Source: an uncultured Eubacteriales bacterium
GTDB taxonomy: Bacteria > Bacillota > Clostridia > UBA1381 > UMGS1253
DNA: 64,000 nt
Assembly: GCA_902492065.1 (NCBI GenBank)
Contig: CABUKE010000008.1
Location: 1-64,000, forward strand
Reading direction: 5' to 3'
Below are positions 40,735-50,280 of the stretch, piece by piece; positions within the stretch are counted from its first letter, which is position 1; each line of letters starts with the position of its first letter. Made by a program: the position numbers and the translations under genes. Below the pieces are notes generated by a model. The model had not been told where the DNA came from. It worked only from the letters and a program-made list of their open reading frames with translations, and searched no databases.

Positions 40735-42090
40735 TTATATCTCTTCTTTTATCCATTTAAAGCGGTTGACCTTGATGACGGCGACAAAGCACTTCAAAAT
40801 TTGGTCAGATTTTAAGCAGATAAACGTAATCACCGGCGAAAGGTTGAGCCAGTAAGCGCAAATGGCCGACGACGGAAGCACAATGCACCACATGAAAATG
40901 AGGTCATTAATCAGCACAAACTTCGTGTCGCCGCCGCCGCGGACAATGCCGGTGAGCGCGGCCATCTGGTACGACGTGCCGACGACGGTGACTGATAGAA
41001 TGGTCAAAAAGGTCAGCGTCAGGTCGTGTGCCTCCGGCGTAACGTCGTAAAGCTGGATAATCAAATCCTTGCAGAAGAACAGGGCGGCCCCGGTTACGAC
41101 GCCAATCAGCAAAAATAAAATCTGCATGGTGATTGCGTACTGCTTTACCTTGTGCCGGCTGCCTTCCCCGATTGTCTTTCCGGTCAGGACGCTGCTTGCG
41201 CTGCCTGCGCCGTAGGTCACGACGGTGAGTACCTGGAACACCGTTGTCGCAATGCTGTTCGCCGCAATGACCTCGCGTCCCATGTGGCCGAGGATGGCGG
41301 TCTGCACCGACATAGCAAGCCCCCAGATTGCGTTGGAAAAAAAGATGGGGGAGCCGACCTTGACAAAACTTTTCAGCAGCGCGCGGTCAAAGGCAACGAA
41401 GTCGCGCAGCCGCAGCCGTACCTTTTTGTCAGCAAACCGGACAAAGCAGATCATGATGGCAGTTTCCACGATGCGGCTGGTGAGCGTGGCAATCGCCGCA
41501 CCCTGTATTCCGAGCCGCGGTGCACCGAGGTTGCCGTAAATCAGGATGGAGTTGAGGCAAACATTGATACACAGCGTCGAAAGCGACACGAAAAACCCGA
41601 TCTTGACGGTTTCCACGCTGCGCATGGTATAAATCAAAATATTTGTTACCGCAAAGAAAAAGTAAGAGAAGCAGATAATCTGCAAATATTTTGTTCCTTC
41701 CGCAATTACGCCCGGGTCGCTGGTAAACAGGGACAAGACCCATCCGGGCGCAAAAAAGGCCGTCGCCCACATGGCGAGCGCAATCACGAGCGCCGTCGCC
41801 ATACTGATACCCGCAAGCTTGCGGATGGGGTCGATCTCTTTTTTGCCCCAGCTGCGCGACGACAGAATCAGCGCACCTTCGCCCACGCCGAAAATCAGCA
41901 TTTGCAGCAGATACTGCACCTGATTGACGACGGCCGCGCCGGAGAGCGCGTCCTGCGAATAGGCGCCGAGCATGACATTGTCAGCGAGATTGACGCCGAA
42001 CACGATTACATTTTGCAGCGCAATCGTCAGCGTCAGCTTAAAAAATGTTTTATAAAAATAGCTGTCTCGAACAAAAAGTTTCCCAAACAG
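40735..42090 (-). CDS. MATE-family multidrug/Na+ antiporter, with atypical start
   Basis: The gene reads VFGVNLADNVMLGAYSQDALSGAAVVNQVQYL, then RSWGKKEIDPIRKLAG, with twelve helices overall, a standard MATE exporter. The first GTG/ATG codon is at 42003, but homologous sequence (YFYKTFFKLTLTIALQNVIV) continues upstream in frame to a TAA without ATG, GTG or TTG. A GAGGGGAG ribosome site sits 10 bases before CTG at 42090, the start given here; CTG 42099 is another option. A TATAAT (42140-42135, minus) lies upstream. Substrate unknown. Confidence 0.85.
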   Translation of the reverse strand: MFGKLFVRDSYFYKTFFKLTLTIALQNVIVFGVNLADNVMLGAYSQDALSGAAVVNQVQYLLQMLIFGVGEGALILSSRSWGKKEIDPIRKLAGISMATALVIALAMWATAFFAPGWVLSLFTSDPGVIAEGTKYLQIICFSYFFFAVTNILIYTMRSVETVKIGFFVSLSTLCINVCLNSILIYGNLGAPRLGIQGAAIATLTSRIVETAIMICFVRFADKKVRLRLRDFVAFDRALLKSFVKVGSPIFFSNAIWGLAMSVQTAILGHMGREVIAANSIATTVFQVLTVVTYGAGSASSVLTGKTIGEGSRHKVKQYAITMQILFLLIGVVTGAALFFCKDLIIQLYDVTPEAHDLTLTFLTILSVTVVGTSYQMAALTGIVRGGGDTKFVLINDLIFMWCIVLPSSAICAYWLNLSPVITFICLKSDQILKCFVAVIKVNRFKWIKEEI

Positions 42091-42266
42091 TTTTCCCAGA
42101 CTCCCCTCGTAGAAAATTCGACTTAACTTTATTAATTATATAACAGCCCATATAAAAAAGCTATAAAAAATTGAAGAAAAGAAAAAAATACAGAAAAAAA
42201 CCACGACATATTCCGATTTTTGCAGAGGAATTTTTATGAAGAAAATATGAATATTGAAAAAAACTA

Positions 42267-42295
42267 TTGCAAAATTAAACCGGATGCGATATACT
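42267..42295 (+). promoter_or_regulatory. Promoter of the fapR-fab operon
   Basis: TTGCAA (42267-42272), 17 bases, TATACT (42290-42295). A weak dyad TTACT-TAAACAT-AGTAG follows in the leader and might be a FapR site, but it does not fit the consensus TTAGTACC...TACTAA well. Confidence 0.6.
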
Positions 42296-42357
42296 GTCTA
42301 AAAATATTACTTAAACATAGTAGCAGGTCATAATTTTTATCCGGAGGAGGTGGGTAC

Positions 42358-42924
42358 GTGGCGAAAAAGAGTATCAAAAAGCTTCGGCAGCAGCAGTTGA
42401 TGGATAAGCTGGAGGAGAATCCGTTTTTGACGGACGAGGAGCTTGCGGCGCTCTTTTCGGTCAGCGTCCCGACCATCCGGTTCGACCGGGCGGAGCTTGG
42501 CGTCAAGGAATACCGGGAACGAATCAAAAACGTGGCCCGAAGCGCCATTGCTCATGCCGGGCGGGAGAGCGAGCTGCAGGTCAATCATCCCATGGGGGAG
42601 TTGCTTGACCTGAACCTGTTCAAAGATGGGCTTTCCGTGTTTGTACCGGATGAATCTATGACGTTTGACGACAGCAGTGTGGTACGCGGATGTTTCATTT
42701 ATTCATTTGCTGAAATGCTGGCGACAAAGGTGATTGACGCGAATGTTGCGCTCGTGGAGGTAGCCAATATCAAGTATAAGCAGCCTGTCATGGCAGGCTG
42801 CAAACTTGTTGCAAAGTCGGAGGTTGTGCGGCGGCGGAATAACGAATACATTGTTTGGGTCAAAATTAAGGCCAACATGACGGAGGTGTTCCGCAGCAAG
42901 TTTATTTTATCGGTGATTGACTAA
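42358..42924 (+). CDS. fapR: Fatty-acid/phospholipid biosynthesis repressor FapR
   Basis: 188 aa from GTG (GGAGGAGG upstream). N-terminal HTH (KLRQQQLMDKLEENPFLTDEELAALFSVSVPTIRFDRAELG) and C-terminal hot-dog domain with MTFDDSSVVRGCFIYSFAEMLA, which binds malonyl-CoA in homologues. Heading the plsX-fab operon is the known arrangement; malonyl-CoA should relieve repression. Confidence 0.95.
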   Translation: MAKKSIKKLRQQQLMDKLEENPFLTDEELAALFSVSVPTIRFDRAELGVKEYRERIKNVARSAIAHAGRESELQVNHPMGELLDLNLFKDGLSVFVPDESMTFDDSSVVRGCFIYSFAEMLATKVIDANVALVEVANIKYKQPVMAGCKLVAKSEVVRRRNNEYIVWVKIKANMTEVFRSKFILSVID

Positions 42925-43016
42925 ACCGCGTATGTGTAACGTAAATGCGCGGGGCGAAACGGGGTTTCGCACTGTCAAATGAGCAATATGCCAGAAGGTT
43001 GAGGGGTGGGGCAAAC

Positions 43017-44033
43017 ATGAGGATTATTGTTGACGCAATGGGCGGTGACTACGCACCTGGACCGCAGGTCGAAGGGAGCGTCCGTGCCACGCGGGAACTG
43101 GGTATTGATATTGTTTTGGTTGGAAAACAGGAGATTTTGCAGAAAAAGCTGGACGAAGTCGGCTATACAGGCAATCAAATCACGATCCGCGACGCGGCGG
43201 ACATTATCACAAACGACGACGAGCCGGCGAAGGCGCTCCGGCGGAAAAAGGACGCCTCCATCGTGGTAGCGGCCAATATGCTCAAAAACGGCGAGGGCGA
43301 CGGCCTCGTTTCGACTGGGGCGACGGGCGGCGTTTTAGCTGCTGGCCTGCTGATTGTCGGACGGATTGAGGGCGTGGCGCGGCCTGCGCTTGCGCCGGTA
43401 TTGCCAACGGACAAGGGGCCTGCGCTGCTGGTTGACGGCGGCGCTAACGCCGACTGCAAGGCGATTAACCTGCTGCAATTTGGAATCATGGGCAACGCGT
43501 ATGCAAACAACGTGCTTGGCATGAAAAATGCGCGGGTTGCGCTCGTCAACATTGGCGCAGAGGAACACAAGGGCAACGACGTAACGCGCGCGGCGTATGA
43601 AATGCTTAAAAAAGCGCCGGTCAACTTTACCGGCAATATTGAAGGACGCGACATCATGGACGGCACAGCGGATGTTATTGTCTGCGACGGCTTCGTTGGC
43701 AATGTGATTTTGAAGCTGACGGAGGGGCTTGCCACAACACTTCTGCGCAATATTAAACAGATGTTTATGAAAAATTTCGCCACAAAGCTGTGCGCGCTTG
43801 GGATGAAGGGGGCGTTTTCGGGGTTTAAAAAGAAAATGGACTATACCGAATACGGCGGCGCGCTTTTGCTCGGACTTAGGCACCCGGTTATCAAGGGACA
43901 CGGCTCGTCCGATGCGAAGGCGGTCTTCTCCGCCATCCGGCAGGCGCAAAAATTCGTGTCTGCAGGCGTTGTGGAAAAAATAAAAGAGGATTTGGAGAAA
44001 ATGGAGGAAACGCAATATGGCATTGAGAGCTAA
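43017..44033 (+). CDS. plsX: Phosphate acyltransferase PlsX
   Basis: 338 aa from the ATG at 43017 (GAGGGGTGGGG upstream). MRIIVDAMGGDYAPGPQVEGSVRA, LVSTGATGGVLAAG, KGPALLVDGGANADCKAINLLQFGIMG and EYGGALLLGLRHPVIKGHGSSDAKA are the family blocks. It converts acyl-ACP to acyl-phosphate for phospholipid synthesis. Its end overlaps fabH by 17 bases. Confidence 0.96.
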   Translation: MRIIVDAMGGDYAPGPQVEGSVRATRELGIDIVLVGKQEILQKKLDEVGYTGNQITIRDAADIITNDDEPAKALRRKKDASIVVAANMLKNGEGDGLVSTGATGGVLAAGLLIVGRIEGVARPALAPVLPTDKGPALLVDGGANADCKAINLLQFGIMGNAYANNVLGMKNARVALVNIGAEEHKGNDVTRAAYEMLKKAPVNFTGNIEGRDIMDGTADVIVCDGFVGNVILKLTEGLATTLLRNIKQMFMKNFATKLCALGMKGAFSGFKKKMDYTEYGGALLLGLRHPVIKGHGSSDAKAVFSAIRQAQKFVSAGVVEKIKEDLEKMEETQYGIES

Positions 44034-44997
44034 ACTGTTAGGCGGCGGCTATTATGTGCCCGACCGCGTGCTGACAAACGCCGATTTGGAAAAGATGGTC
44101 GATACGTCCGACGAGTGGATTGTACGGCGTACGGGAATCCACGAACGGCGAATTGCGGACGAGGATATGTATTCGTCCGACATGGCGGTGATTGCAGCGC
44201 GTCGCGCGCTGGAAAACACCGGCACAAAGGTGGAAGAACTGGATTTGATTTTGGTGGCGACTTGTACGCCCGACATGTTCACGCCAAGCGTGGCGTGCAT
44301 GGTACAGGCGCAGCTCGGCGCGCCGCAGGCCGCGGCACTCGATGTAAATTCCGCCTGCGCAGGCTTCATAGCAGCGCTGACGGTAGCAAACCAGTTTATT
44401 GGTACGGGCTACTACAAAAAGATTCTCGTAATCGGCGCGGAAAACCTGTCGAAGATGACGGATTACAAGGATCGTAACACGTGCATCCTGTTTGGTGACG
44501 GCGCGGGCGCTTTCGTTGTGGAAGCGAGCGAAGAAGGCGGCATTCTTGCGACGGACATCGGCGCTGACGGCCCGGGTGGGAAGAACCTGACAAGCCTTGC
44601 GTTCCGTAACGACGAGGCTGAGCTTGCTAAGCGGGTATCCGGCAACAAGCAGACGCTCTGGATGGACGGCAGCGAGGTGCTCAAGTTTGCGGTTCGGATT
44701 ATGGTACAATCGACACATACAGTGCTGGAAAAGGCGGGCCTGACGCTCGACGATATCAGCCTGATTGTTCCGCACCAGGCGAACATCCGCATTATTGACG
44801 GCGCAATGAAACGTCTCGGCCTCGGCATGGAAAAAGCGTTTGTCAATATTGAGAAATATGGGAATATGTCTTCTGCATGTATTCCGATTGCACTGTGCCA
44901 GGCAATCGAGGAAGGCCGGGTCAAAAAAGGAGATAAATTGGTGCTGGTTGGATTTGGCGGCGGCCTGACCTGGGGTTCGGCTGCCATTGAGTTATAA
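44017..44997 (+). CDS. fabH: Beta-ketoacyl-ACP synthase III
   Basis: 326 aa. The catalytic triad is Cys114 (NSACAGF), His in LIVPHQAN (about 254) and Asn in EKYGNMSSAC (about 284); GFGGGLTWGSAAIEL ends it. It starts fatty-acid synthesis by condensing an acyl-CoA with malonyl-ACP. The frame extends from within plsX, so start codon 44017 implies translational coupling. Confidence 0.96.
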   Translation: MALRAKLLGGGYYVPDRVLTNADLEKMVDTSDEWIVRRTGIHERRIADEDMYSSDMAVIAARRALENTGTKVEELDLILVATCTPDMFTPSVACMVQAQLGAPQAAALDVNSACAGFIAALTVANQFIGTGYYKKILVIGAENLSKMTDYKDRNTCILFGDGAGAFVVEASEEGGILATDIGADGPGGKNLTSLAFRNDEAELAKRVSGNKQTLWMDGSEVLKFAVRIMVQSTHTVLEKAGLTLDDISLIVPHQANIRIIDGAMKRLGLGMEKAFVNIEKYGNMSSACIPIALCQAIEEGRVKKGDKLVLVGFGGGLTWGSAAIEL

Positions 44998-45019
44998 ATC
45001 AGATGAGGAGGGCAAAACG

Positions 45020-45958
45020 ATGAAAACGTGTATTTGCGATTTGCTGGGGATTCAATACCCCATATTGCAGGGCGGCATGGCATGGGTAGCGACGGCGGAG
45101 CTGGCTGTTGCAGTGTCGGAGGCAGGCGGCCTCGGCATCATTGCGGCGGGGAATGCGCCGGGCAGCTTTGTGCGCGAGCAGGTACAGAAGGCGAAGTCCA
45201 TGACCAATAAGCCGTTCGGGGTAAATGTCATGCTCCTGTCTCCCTATGTGGAGGAGGTCATGCAGGTGCTCGTGGAGGAAAAGGTAGCGGTCGTAACGAC
45301 GGGCGCAGGCAATCCGGGCAAGTATATTCCCGCGCTGAAGGCGGCGGGAATCAAGGTCATCCCGGTTATTCCTTCGGTTACGATTGCAAAGAAAATGGAA
45401 AAAGATGGCGCGGATGCAGTCATTGCAGAGGGAACGGAATCCGGCGGCCACATTGGCGAGTTGACGACCATGGCGTTGGTGCCGCAGGTTGTGGATGCGG
45501 TTAGCATCCCGGTCATTGCGGCGGGCGGCATCGCAGATAGCCGCGGTATCATTGCGGCGCTTGCGCTTGGCGCAGTTGGGGTACAGCTCGGGACGCGGTT
45601 TTTGTGTTCGACGGAGTGTACGGCGCACGAAAATTACAAGAAGGCCGTTGTGGCGGCGAAGGATCGCGATGCGGTCGTTACCGGGCGCAGTACGGGCCAT
45701 CCGGTGCGCGGAATCAAAAACAAGCTGACGCGCGGGTTTGATAAGCTTGAAAAGGACGGCGCAAGCATCGAAGAGATTGAGAAATTTGGTGAAGGCGCGC
45801 TGCGCAATGCTGTTGTGGACGGCGATACGCAGATGGGCGCGCTGATGGCGGGCCAGTCGGCGGGTATGGTGTGCGATATTAAACCGTGTGCGCAAATCAT
45901 GGCCGAGTTGGTCGGCGGTCTGGACGCGGTAGAAAAGAAGATTGAGGCAATTCTTTAA
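45020..45958 (+). CDS. fabK: Enoyl-ACP reductase II
   Basis: 312 aa from the ATG at 45020 (GAGGAGGGC upstream). Nitronate-monooxygenase/IMPDH-like TIM barrel with FMN: QYPILQGGMAWVATAELAVAVSEAGGLGIIAAG, GTESGGHIGELTTMALVPQVVDAVSIPVIAAGGIADSRG and LGAVGVQLGTRFL. FabK is the FMN enzyme replacing FabI, so this organism is expected to be less sensitive to triclosan. No fabI is seen. Confidence 0.95.
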   Translation: MKTCICDLLGIQYPILQGGMAWVATAELAVAVSEAGGLGIIAAGNAPGSFVREQVQKAKSMTNKPFGVNVMLLSPYVEEVMQVLVEEKVAVVTTGAGNPGKYIPALKAAGIKVIPVIPSVTIAKKMEKDGADAVIAEGTESGGHIGELTTMALVPQVVDAVSIPVIAAGGIADSRGIIAALALGAVGVQLGTRFLCSTECTAHENYKKAVVAAKDRDAVVTGRSTGHPVRGIKNKLTRGFDKLEKDGASIEEIEKFGEGALRNAVVDGDTQMGALMAGQSAGMVCDIKPCAQIMAELVGGLDAVEKKIEAIL

Positions 45959-45991
45959 ATAGAAAAATGGAAACAGAAAGGCGGTACATAG

Positions 45992-46927
45992 ATGGGGAAA
46001 TTGGCATTTATGTTCAGCGGACAGGGCGCGCAGGCGGTCGGCATGGGCAAGGAGCTTGCCGAAAATTTTGCGTGCGCTGACGCTGTGTTTGAACAGGCGA
46101 GCGATGCGCTCGGCATGGATGTGAAAAAGCTGATTTGGGACAGCGACGCGGAAACACTCATGATTACGGAGAATACCCAGCCGGCAATTCTTACCATGAG
46201 TGTTGCGGCGCTGCGCGTGTTAGAGGAAAAGGGCATAAAGCCCGACGTTGTCGCAGGGCTTAGCCTGGGCGAATATGCGGCGCACGTTGCGTCCGGGTCG
46301 CTTGATTTTCAAGAGGCTGTTAAGCTCGTAAAAAAACGGGGTAAATATATGCAGGAAACTGTTCCGCTCGGCGTGGGCGGCATGGCGGCGATTCTTGCGC
46401 TCAGCCCGGAGGAGGTTGTGGCGTGCTGTAAAGAGGCGTCGGCGGCAGGCATCGTCGAGCCGGCAAACTTCAACTGCCCGGGGCAGATTACGGTAGCAGG
46501 CGAGATTGCGGCGGTGGAAAAGTGCTGCGAGATTGCGAAGGAAAAGGGCGCAAAGCGCGCCATGCTTTTGCCGGTGAGCGCGCCGTTCCACTGTTCCATG
46601 CTTAAAGAGGCAGGGGAAAAGCTTGCGCGCGAGATGGAGAATATAACCGTCAGCGATATGCAGATCCCGCTCATTACCAATGTGACGGGCGATTACCTCA
46701 AGGATAAGGAAGAAGTCAAGCCCACGCTTGTCAAGCAGGTCAGCTCGTCGGTACGCTGGGAGGAAGGCATCCGTCGCATGATTGCCGACGGCGTTGACAC
46801 GTTTGTTGAGGTCGGCCCCGGCAAGACGCTGTGCGGCTTTATGAAGAAGATTGACAAAGAGATGAAAGCGTACAACGTAGAGGATATGGCCTCGCTGGAA
46901 AAAACGCTCGAAGGTCTGCAAGCCTAA
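45992..46927 (+). CDS. fabD: Malonyl-CoA:ACP transacylase
   Basis: 311 aa. Opens LAFMFSGQGAQAVGMGKEL; the nucleophile is Ser91 in GLSLGEYAAH, His in APFHCSM and Gln in NTQPAIL complete the site. AAGGCGG precedes the ATG. Loads malonyl units onto ACP. Confidence 0.97.
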   Translation: MGKLAFMFSGQGAQAVGMGKELAENFACADAVFEQASDALGMDVKKLIWDSDAETLMITENTQPAILTMSVAALRVLEEKGIKPDVVAGLSLGEYAAHVASGSLDFQEAVKLVKKRGKYMQETVPLGVGGMAAILALSPEEVVACCKEASAAGIVEPANFNCPGQITVAGEIAAVEKCCEIAKEKGAKRAMLLPVSAPFHCSMLKEAGEKLAREMENITVSDMQIPLITNVTGDYLKDKEEVKPTLVKQVSSSVRWEEGIRRMIADGVDTFVEVGPGKTLCGFMKKIDKEMKAYNVEDMASLEKTLEGLQA

Positions 46928-46946
46928 ACAGGAAAGGAAGGTCAGT

Positions 46947-47693
46947 ATGATTGATTTGACAAACAAAACCGCAATTGTGACCGGCGCGGGACGCGGCATC
47001 GGCAAGGCGATTGCCTTAAAGCTCGCTTCCTTTGGCGCAAACATAGTGGTAAACGATATTCCCTCGTCGGCGGATGCGGACGAAACCGCAAAAGAAATTG
47101 AGGCGATGGGCCGCGGTGCGCTCGTCTGCAAGGGCGATGTACGGAATTTTGACGATGTGAGCGAAATGGTGAAAAAAACGCTTGACAAATTCGGTACAGT
47201 TGATATATTAATAAATAATGCTGGCATTACGCGCGATAACCTGATTATGCGGATGGATGAAAAAGATTTTGACGACGTCATCGCCATCAACCTTAAAGGG
47301 GCGTTCAACTGCATCAAAGCCGTGACGCGCCCGATGATGAAGCAGCGCAGCGGCGCGATTGTCAATATGGCGTCTGTTGTCGGCATTATGGGCAACGCAG
47401 GGCAGGCAAACTACAGCGCGTCAAAAGCGGGCCTGATTGGCTTGACGAAGTCGACGGCAAAGGAGCTGTCCAGTCGCGGTATCCGCGCAAATGCGATTGC
47501 ACCCGGCTTTATTGAGTCGCTGATGACCGACAAGCTGCCGGACAATGTGAAGGACGACTATTTTAAGGTGATCCCGCTCGGCCGCTTCGGCACGGCGGAG
47601 GATATTGCCAATACGGCGGCCTTTTTGGTCAGCGACATGGCGTCTTATATTACCGGACAGGTAATACATATTGACGGCGGGCTTTTAATGTAG
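46947..47693 (+). CDS. fabG: 3-oxoacyl-ACP reductase
   Basis: 248 aa short-chain dehydrogenase: TGAGRGIG near 12-19, NNAGITRDN at about 90-98, and the catalytic set Ser143-Tyr156-Lys160 (YSASKAG). The C-terminal RGIRANAIAPGFIES is typical of FabG. Follows fabD by 20 bases. Confidence 0.97.
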   Translation: MIDLTNKTAIVTGAGRGIGKAIALKLASFGANIVVNDIPSSADADETAKEIEAMGRGALVCKGDVRNFDDVSEMVKKTLDKFGTVDILINNAGITRDNLIMRMDEKDFDDVIAINLKGAFNCIKAVTRPMMKQRSGAIVNMASVVGIMGNAGQANYSASKAGLIGLTKSTAKELSSRGIRANAIAPGFIESLMTDKLPDNVKDDYFKVIPLGRFGTAEDIANTAAFLVSDMASYITGQVIHIDGGLLM

Positions 47694-47796
47694 TATGATA
47701 GGGTACTGGAATGAAGAAAGCCGCTTCGGTTTTCTTGATTTATAGAGTTTGCTTTTTGCAAAACTTTGAAATCTTCGTAAAGGAGGTGACACACCA

Positions 47797-48024
47797 ATGG
47801 TATTCGACAAGGTAAAAGCAATCATTGTTGACCAGCTTGGCGTTGAGGAAGATGCTGTAAAGATGGAGGCGTCCTTTTTAGACGATTTGGGCGCGGACTC
47901 TTTGGACATCGTAGAGCTTATTATGGCTCTTGAGGAGGAATTCGATATCGAGATTCCGGACGAAGAGGCTGAGAAGATTACAACAGTGGGAGATGCAGTC
48001 AACTACATTTCCGCTAATTCCTAA
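47797..48024 (+). CDS. acpP: Acyl carrier protein
   Basis: 75 aa, acidic. The phosphopantetheine serine is Ser35 in LGADSLDIVELIMALEEEFDIEIPDEEAEKI. A strong AAAGGAGGTGA site precedes it. A weak stem (AAGAAAGCCG/CGGTTTTCTT, 47715-47738) in the 103-base gap may tune expression. Confidence 0.97.
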   Translation: MVFDKVKAIIVDQLGVEEDAVKMEASFLDDLGADSLDIVELIMALEEEFDIEIPDEEAEKITTVGDAVNYISANS

Positions 48025-48229
48025 AAGACACGTTCGCAGCGGGAGGGGCGGCGCGCCTTTCCCGCCGCGGATATGTGTTGCAGATTGATATGCTTGGCAA
48101 ATGGGAAAATCTCTTTGACAGAGTTTACATAGAATGATTTGTGAAATGTGTTGCCTTTGCGCAGGCTGTGGGGGCGCAGGGCGTTATTTTTTTATCGTAA
48201 GCGGAAGTATGTGAAAGGATGGTCGGAAG

Positions 48230-49462
48230 ATGAGACGAGTGGTAGTGACCGGGCTTGGCGTAATCAGCCCGATTGGAAACGAGATTGATACATTTTGGAA
48301 GAACGTAAAAGACGGCGTATGCGGAATTGATAAGGTAACGCGCTTTGATGCGAGTGCGTTTGCGTGCCAAGTGGCGGGCGAGGTCAAGGATTTTGAGCCG
48401 ACGCAGTACATCGACCGGAAAGAGGCAAAGCGGATGGACCGCTACACGCACTTTGCGGTTGCGGCGGCAAAAATGGCGCTTGCTGACAGCGGGCTCGATT
48501 TGGAAAAAGAAGATATGAACCGCTTTGGCGTAATTACTGGCTCCGGTATTGGCGGCATCGAGACATTTGAGGCGCAGTCGAAGACCATGCTGGAAAAGGG
48601 GCCGGGGCGTGTCAGCCCGTTCTTTATCCCGATGATGATTTCCAATATTGCGGCGGCGCAGATTGCGATTATGACCGGCGCAAAGGGTGCGAATTTCAAT
48701 GTAACGAGCGCATGTGCCTCCGGTACAAATGCAATCGGTGAGGCATTCCGCGCAATTAAGTACGGCGCATGCGACGTAATCTGCGCCGGCGGCGCGGAGG
48801 CGGCAATCACACCGCTGTCGTTTGCAGGCTTTTGTAATATGAAGGCGCTGAGCACGCGAAACGACCCGAAACGCGCGAGCATTCCGTTCGACGCGGAGCG
48901 TGACGGCTTTGTTATGGGCGAAGGCGCGGGGATCCTCATTTTGGAAGAACTTGAGCACGCAAAGGCGCGCGGCGCGGAAATTTACTGTGAGATGGTCGGC
49001 TACGGCGCTACGGATGACGCATACCATGTAACGGCGCCTGCACCGGACGGCGAGGGCGGCGCACGGGCCATGCAGCTTGCCATTGACGAGGCGGGTGTAC
49101 TGGCCTCGGATGTGGATTATATCAATGCACACGGGACATCGACGCCATATAATGACAAATTTGAAACTGCAGCGATTAAGACCGTATTCGGCGAGCATGC
49201 TGGCAAAGTGGCGGTCAGCTCGACAAAATCCATGACGGGACACCTGCTCGGCGGTGCCGGCGGCGTAGAGGGCGTCATCTGCGCGCTGTCGCTCAAAGAT
49301 GGCTATATCCCGCAGACGATTGGGTATGAAAAAGCTGACCCGGAGTGTGACCTCGACTATGTGACCGAGGGCGGCCGAGAGCAGGCGATCAACTATGCGC
49401 TTTCCAACTCGCTTGGCTTTGGCGGACACAATGCAAGTATATTATTTAAAAAATTTGCGTAA
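48230..49462 (+). CDS. fabF: Beta-ketoacyl-ACP synthase II
   Basis: 410 aa. Active-site Cys162 in TSACASGTNAIG, His in INAHGTSTPYND and His in STKSMTGHLLGGAGG. The ending SNSLGFGGHNASILFKK is typical. It elongates acyl-ACP by two carbons. The 205-base gap after acpP holds no gene. Confidence 0.97.
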   Translation: MRRVVVTGLGVISPIGNEIDTFWKNVKDGVCGIDKVTRFDASAFACQVAGEVKDFEPTQYIDRKEAKRMDRYTHFAVAAAKMALADSGLDLEKEDMNRFGVITGSGIGGIETFEAQSKTMLEKGPGRVSPFFIPMMISNIAAAQIAIMTGAKGANFNVTSACASGTNAIGEAFRAIKYGACDVICAGGAEAAITPLSFAGFCNMKALSTRNDPKRASIPFDAERDGFVMGEGAGILILEELEHAKARGAEIYCEMVGYGATDDAYHVTAPAPDGEGGARAMQLAIDEAGVLASDVDYINAHGTSTPYNDKFETAAIKTVFGEHAGKVAVSSTKSMTGHLLGGAGGVEGVICALSLKDGYIPQTIGYEKADPECDLDYVTEGGREQAINYALSNSLGFGGHNASILFKKFA

Positions 49463-49502
49463 CTTACTACAGAATGGAAAACAAAGAGAGGCGGCGCGTA
49501 AC

Positions 49503-50228
49503 ATGAGCGGCGAAGGACGCAGCGGACACAGCGAGTCCTACCTGGCGGAGTTTGAAAAGAAAATTGGATACAGATTTAAGGACAAGGCGCTGCTCCGTCA
49601 TGCGCTGTCCCATACGTCGTACACAAACGAGCATGGCATGGAGAAATATGAAAGCAATGAGCGGCTTGAGTTTTTGGGCGATGCTATCGTAGATATGGTG
49701 GTGAGCGACTACCTGTACCGGCACAACAGCACAGAGCCGGAGGGTACGCTGACCAAGTGGCGTGCCAGCGTTGTATGCGAGGCGTCGTTTGCCCACATTG
49801 CGGCGGGGATGGATTACGGTGCATACCTGCTTCTGGGAAAAGGCGAGGAGGCGACCGGCGGGCGGAACCGCAGCAGCGTGCTTGCCGATGCGTTTGAAGC
49901 TGTGATTGCGGCTATGTATCTGGACAGCGACATAAAGACCGTGTCGGGCTGGATTATCCGGCATTTACAGGAGGAAATCGAGCTTGCCATGGAAGGCAAG
50001 ACGGCGAAGGATTATAAAACGCTTTTGCAGGAGTTGGTGCAGAAGGGCGAGCAGGGAAAGGTTTCTTACCGGGTGACGGACGAGCGCGGGCCGGACCACG
50101 CAAAAACGTTTTGCGTTGAGGTGCTGATTGACGGCAAGCATGTTGCAGACGGTTCGGGAACGAGCAAAAAGGACGCGGAGCAGGCGGCTGCCGGCGCGGC
50201 GGTCAAGGCGATTACAAAAAAGAGATAG
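49503..50228 (+). CDS. rnc: Ribonuclease III
   Basis: 241 aa from the ATG at 49503 (AAAGAGAGGCGG upstream). Signature NERLEFLGDAIVDMVVSDYL with the catalytic Glu/Asp near residues 55-60. The second acidic pair is in DAFEAVIAAMYLDSD, and the C-terminal dsRBD has KTLLQELVQKG and GTSKKDAEQAAAGAAV. It processes rRNA and dsRNA. The acpP-fabF-rnc-smc-ftsY order is classic in Firmicutes. Confidence 0.97.
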   Translation: MSGEGRSGHSESYLAEFEKKIGYRFKDKALLRHALSHTSYTNEHGMEKYESNERLEFLGDAIVDMVVSDYLYRHNSTEPEGTLTKWRASVVCEASFAHIAAGMDYGAYLLLGKGEEATGGRNRSSVLADAFEAVIAAMYLDSDIKTVSGWIIRHLQEEIELAMEGKTAKDYKTLLQELVQKGEQGKVSYRVTDERGPDHAKTFCVEVLIDGKHVADGSGTSKKDAEQAAAGAAVKAITKKR

Positions 50229-50234
50229 AACTGT

Positions 50235-50266
50235 GCGGGCTGTGGAAAGGTACAGCCCGTTTTTTC
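50235..50266 (+). terminator. Terminator after rnc
   Basis: CGGGCTGT / ACAGCCCG followed by TTTTTTC; a partial stop between the fab-rnc and smc parts of the array. Confidence 0.75.
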
Positions 50267-50280
50267 ACGGGAGGATTCGC

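Noticed and set aside
42296..42357. FapR operator in the fapR leader
   Set aside because: The dyad TTACT...AGTAG does not match the known TTAGTACC-type site well enough to list as a separate feature.
48036..48064. G+C-rich hairpin after acpP
   Set aside because: Lacks a T-tract and continues into the fabF leader; not a convincing terminator.
48125..49429. 434-aa minus-strand frame opposite fabF
   Set aside because: Shadow frame produced by G+C-rich third positions in fabF; no ribosome site and no conserved motif.
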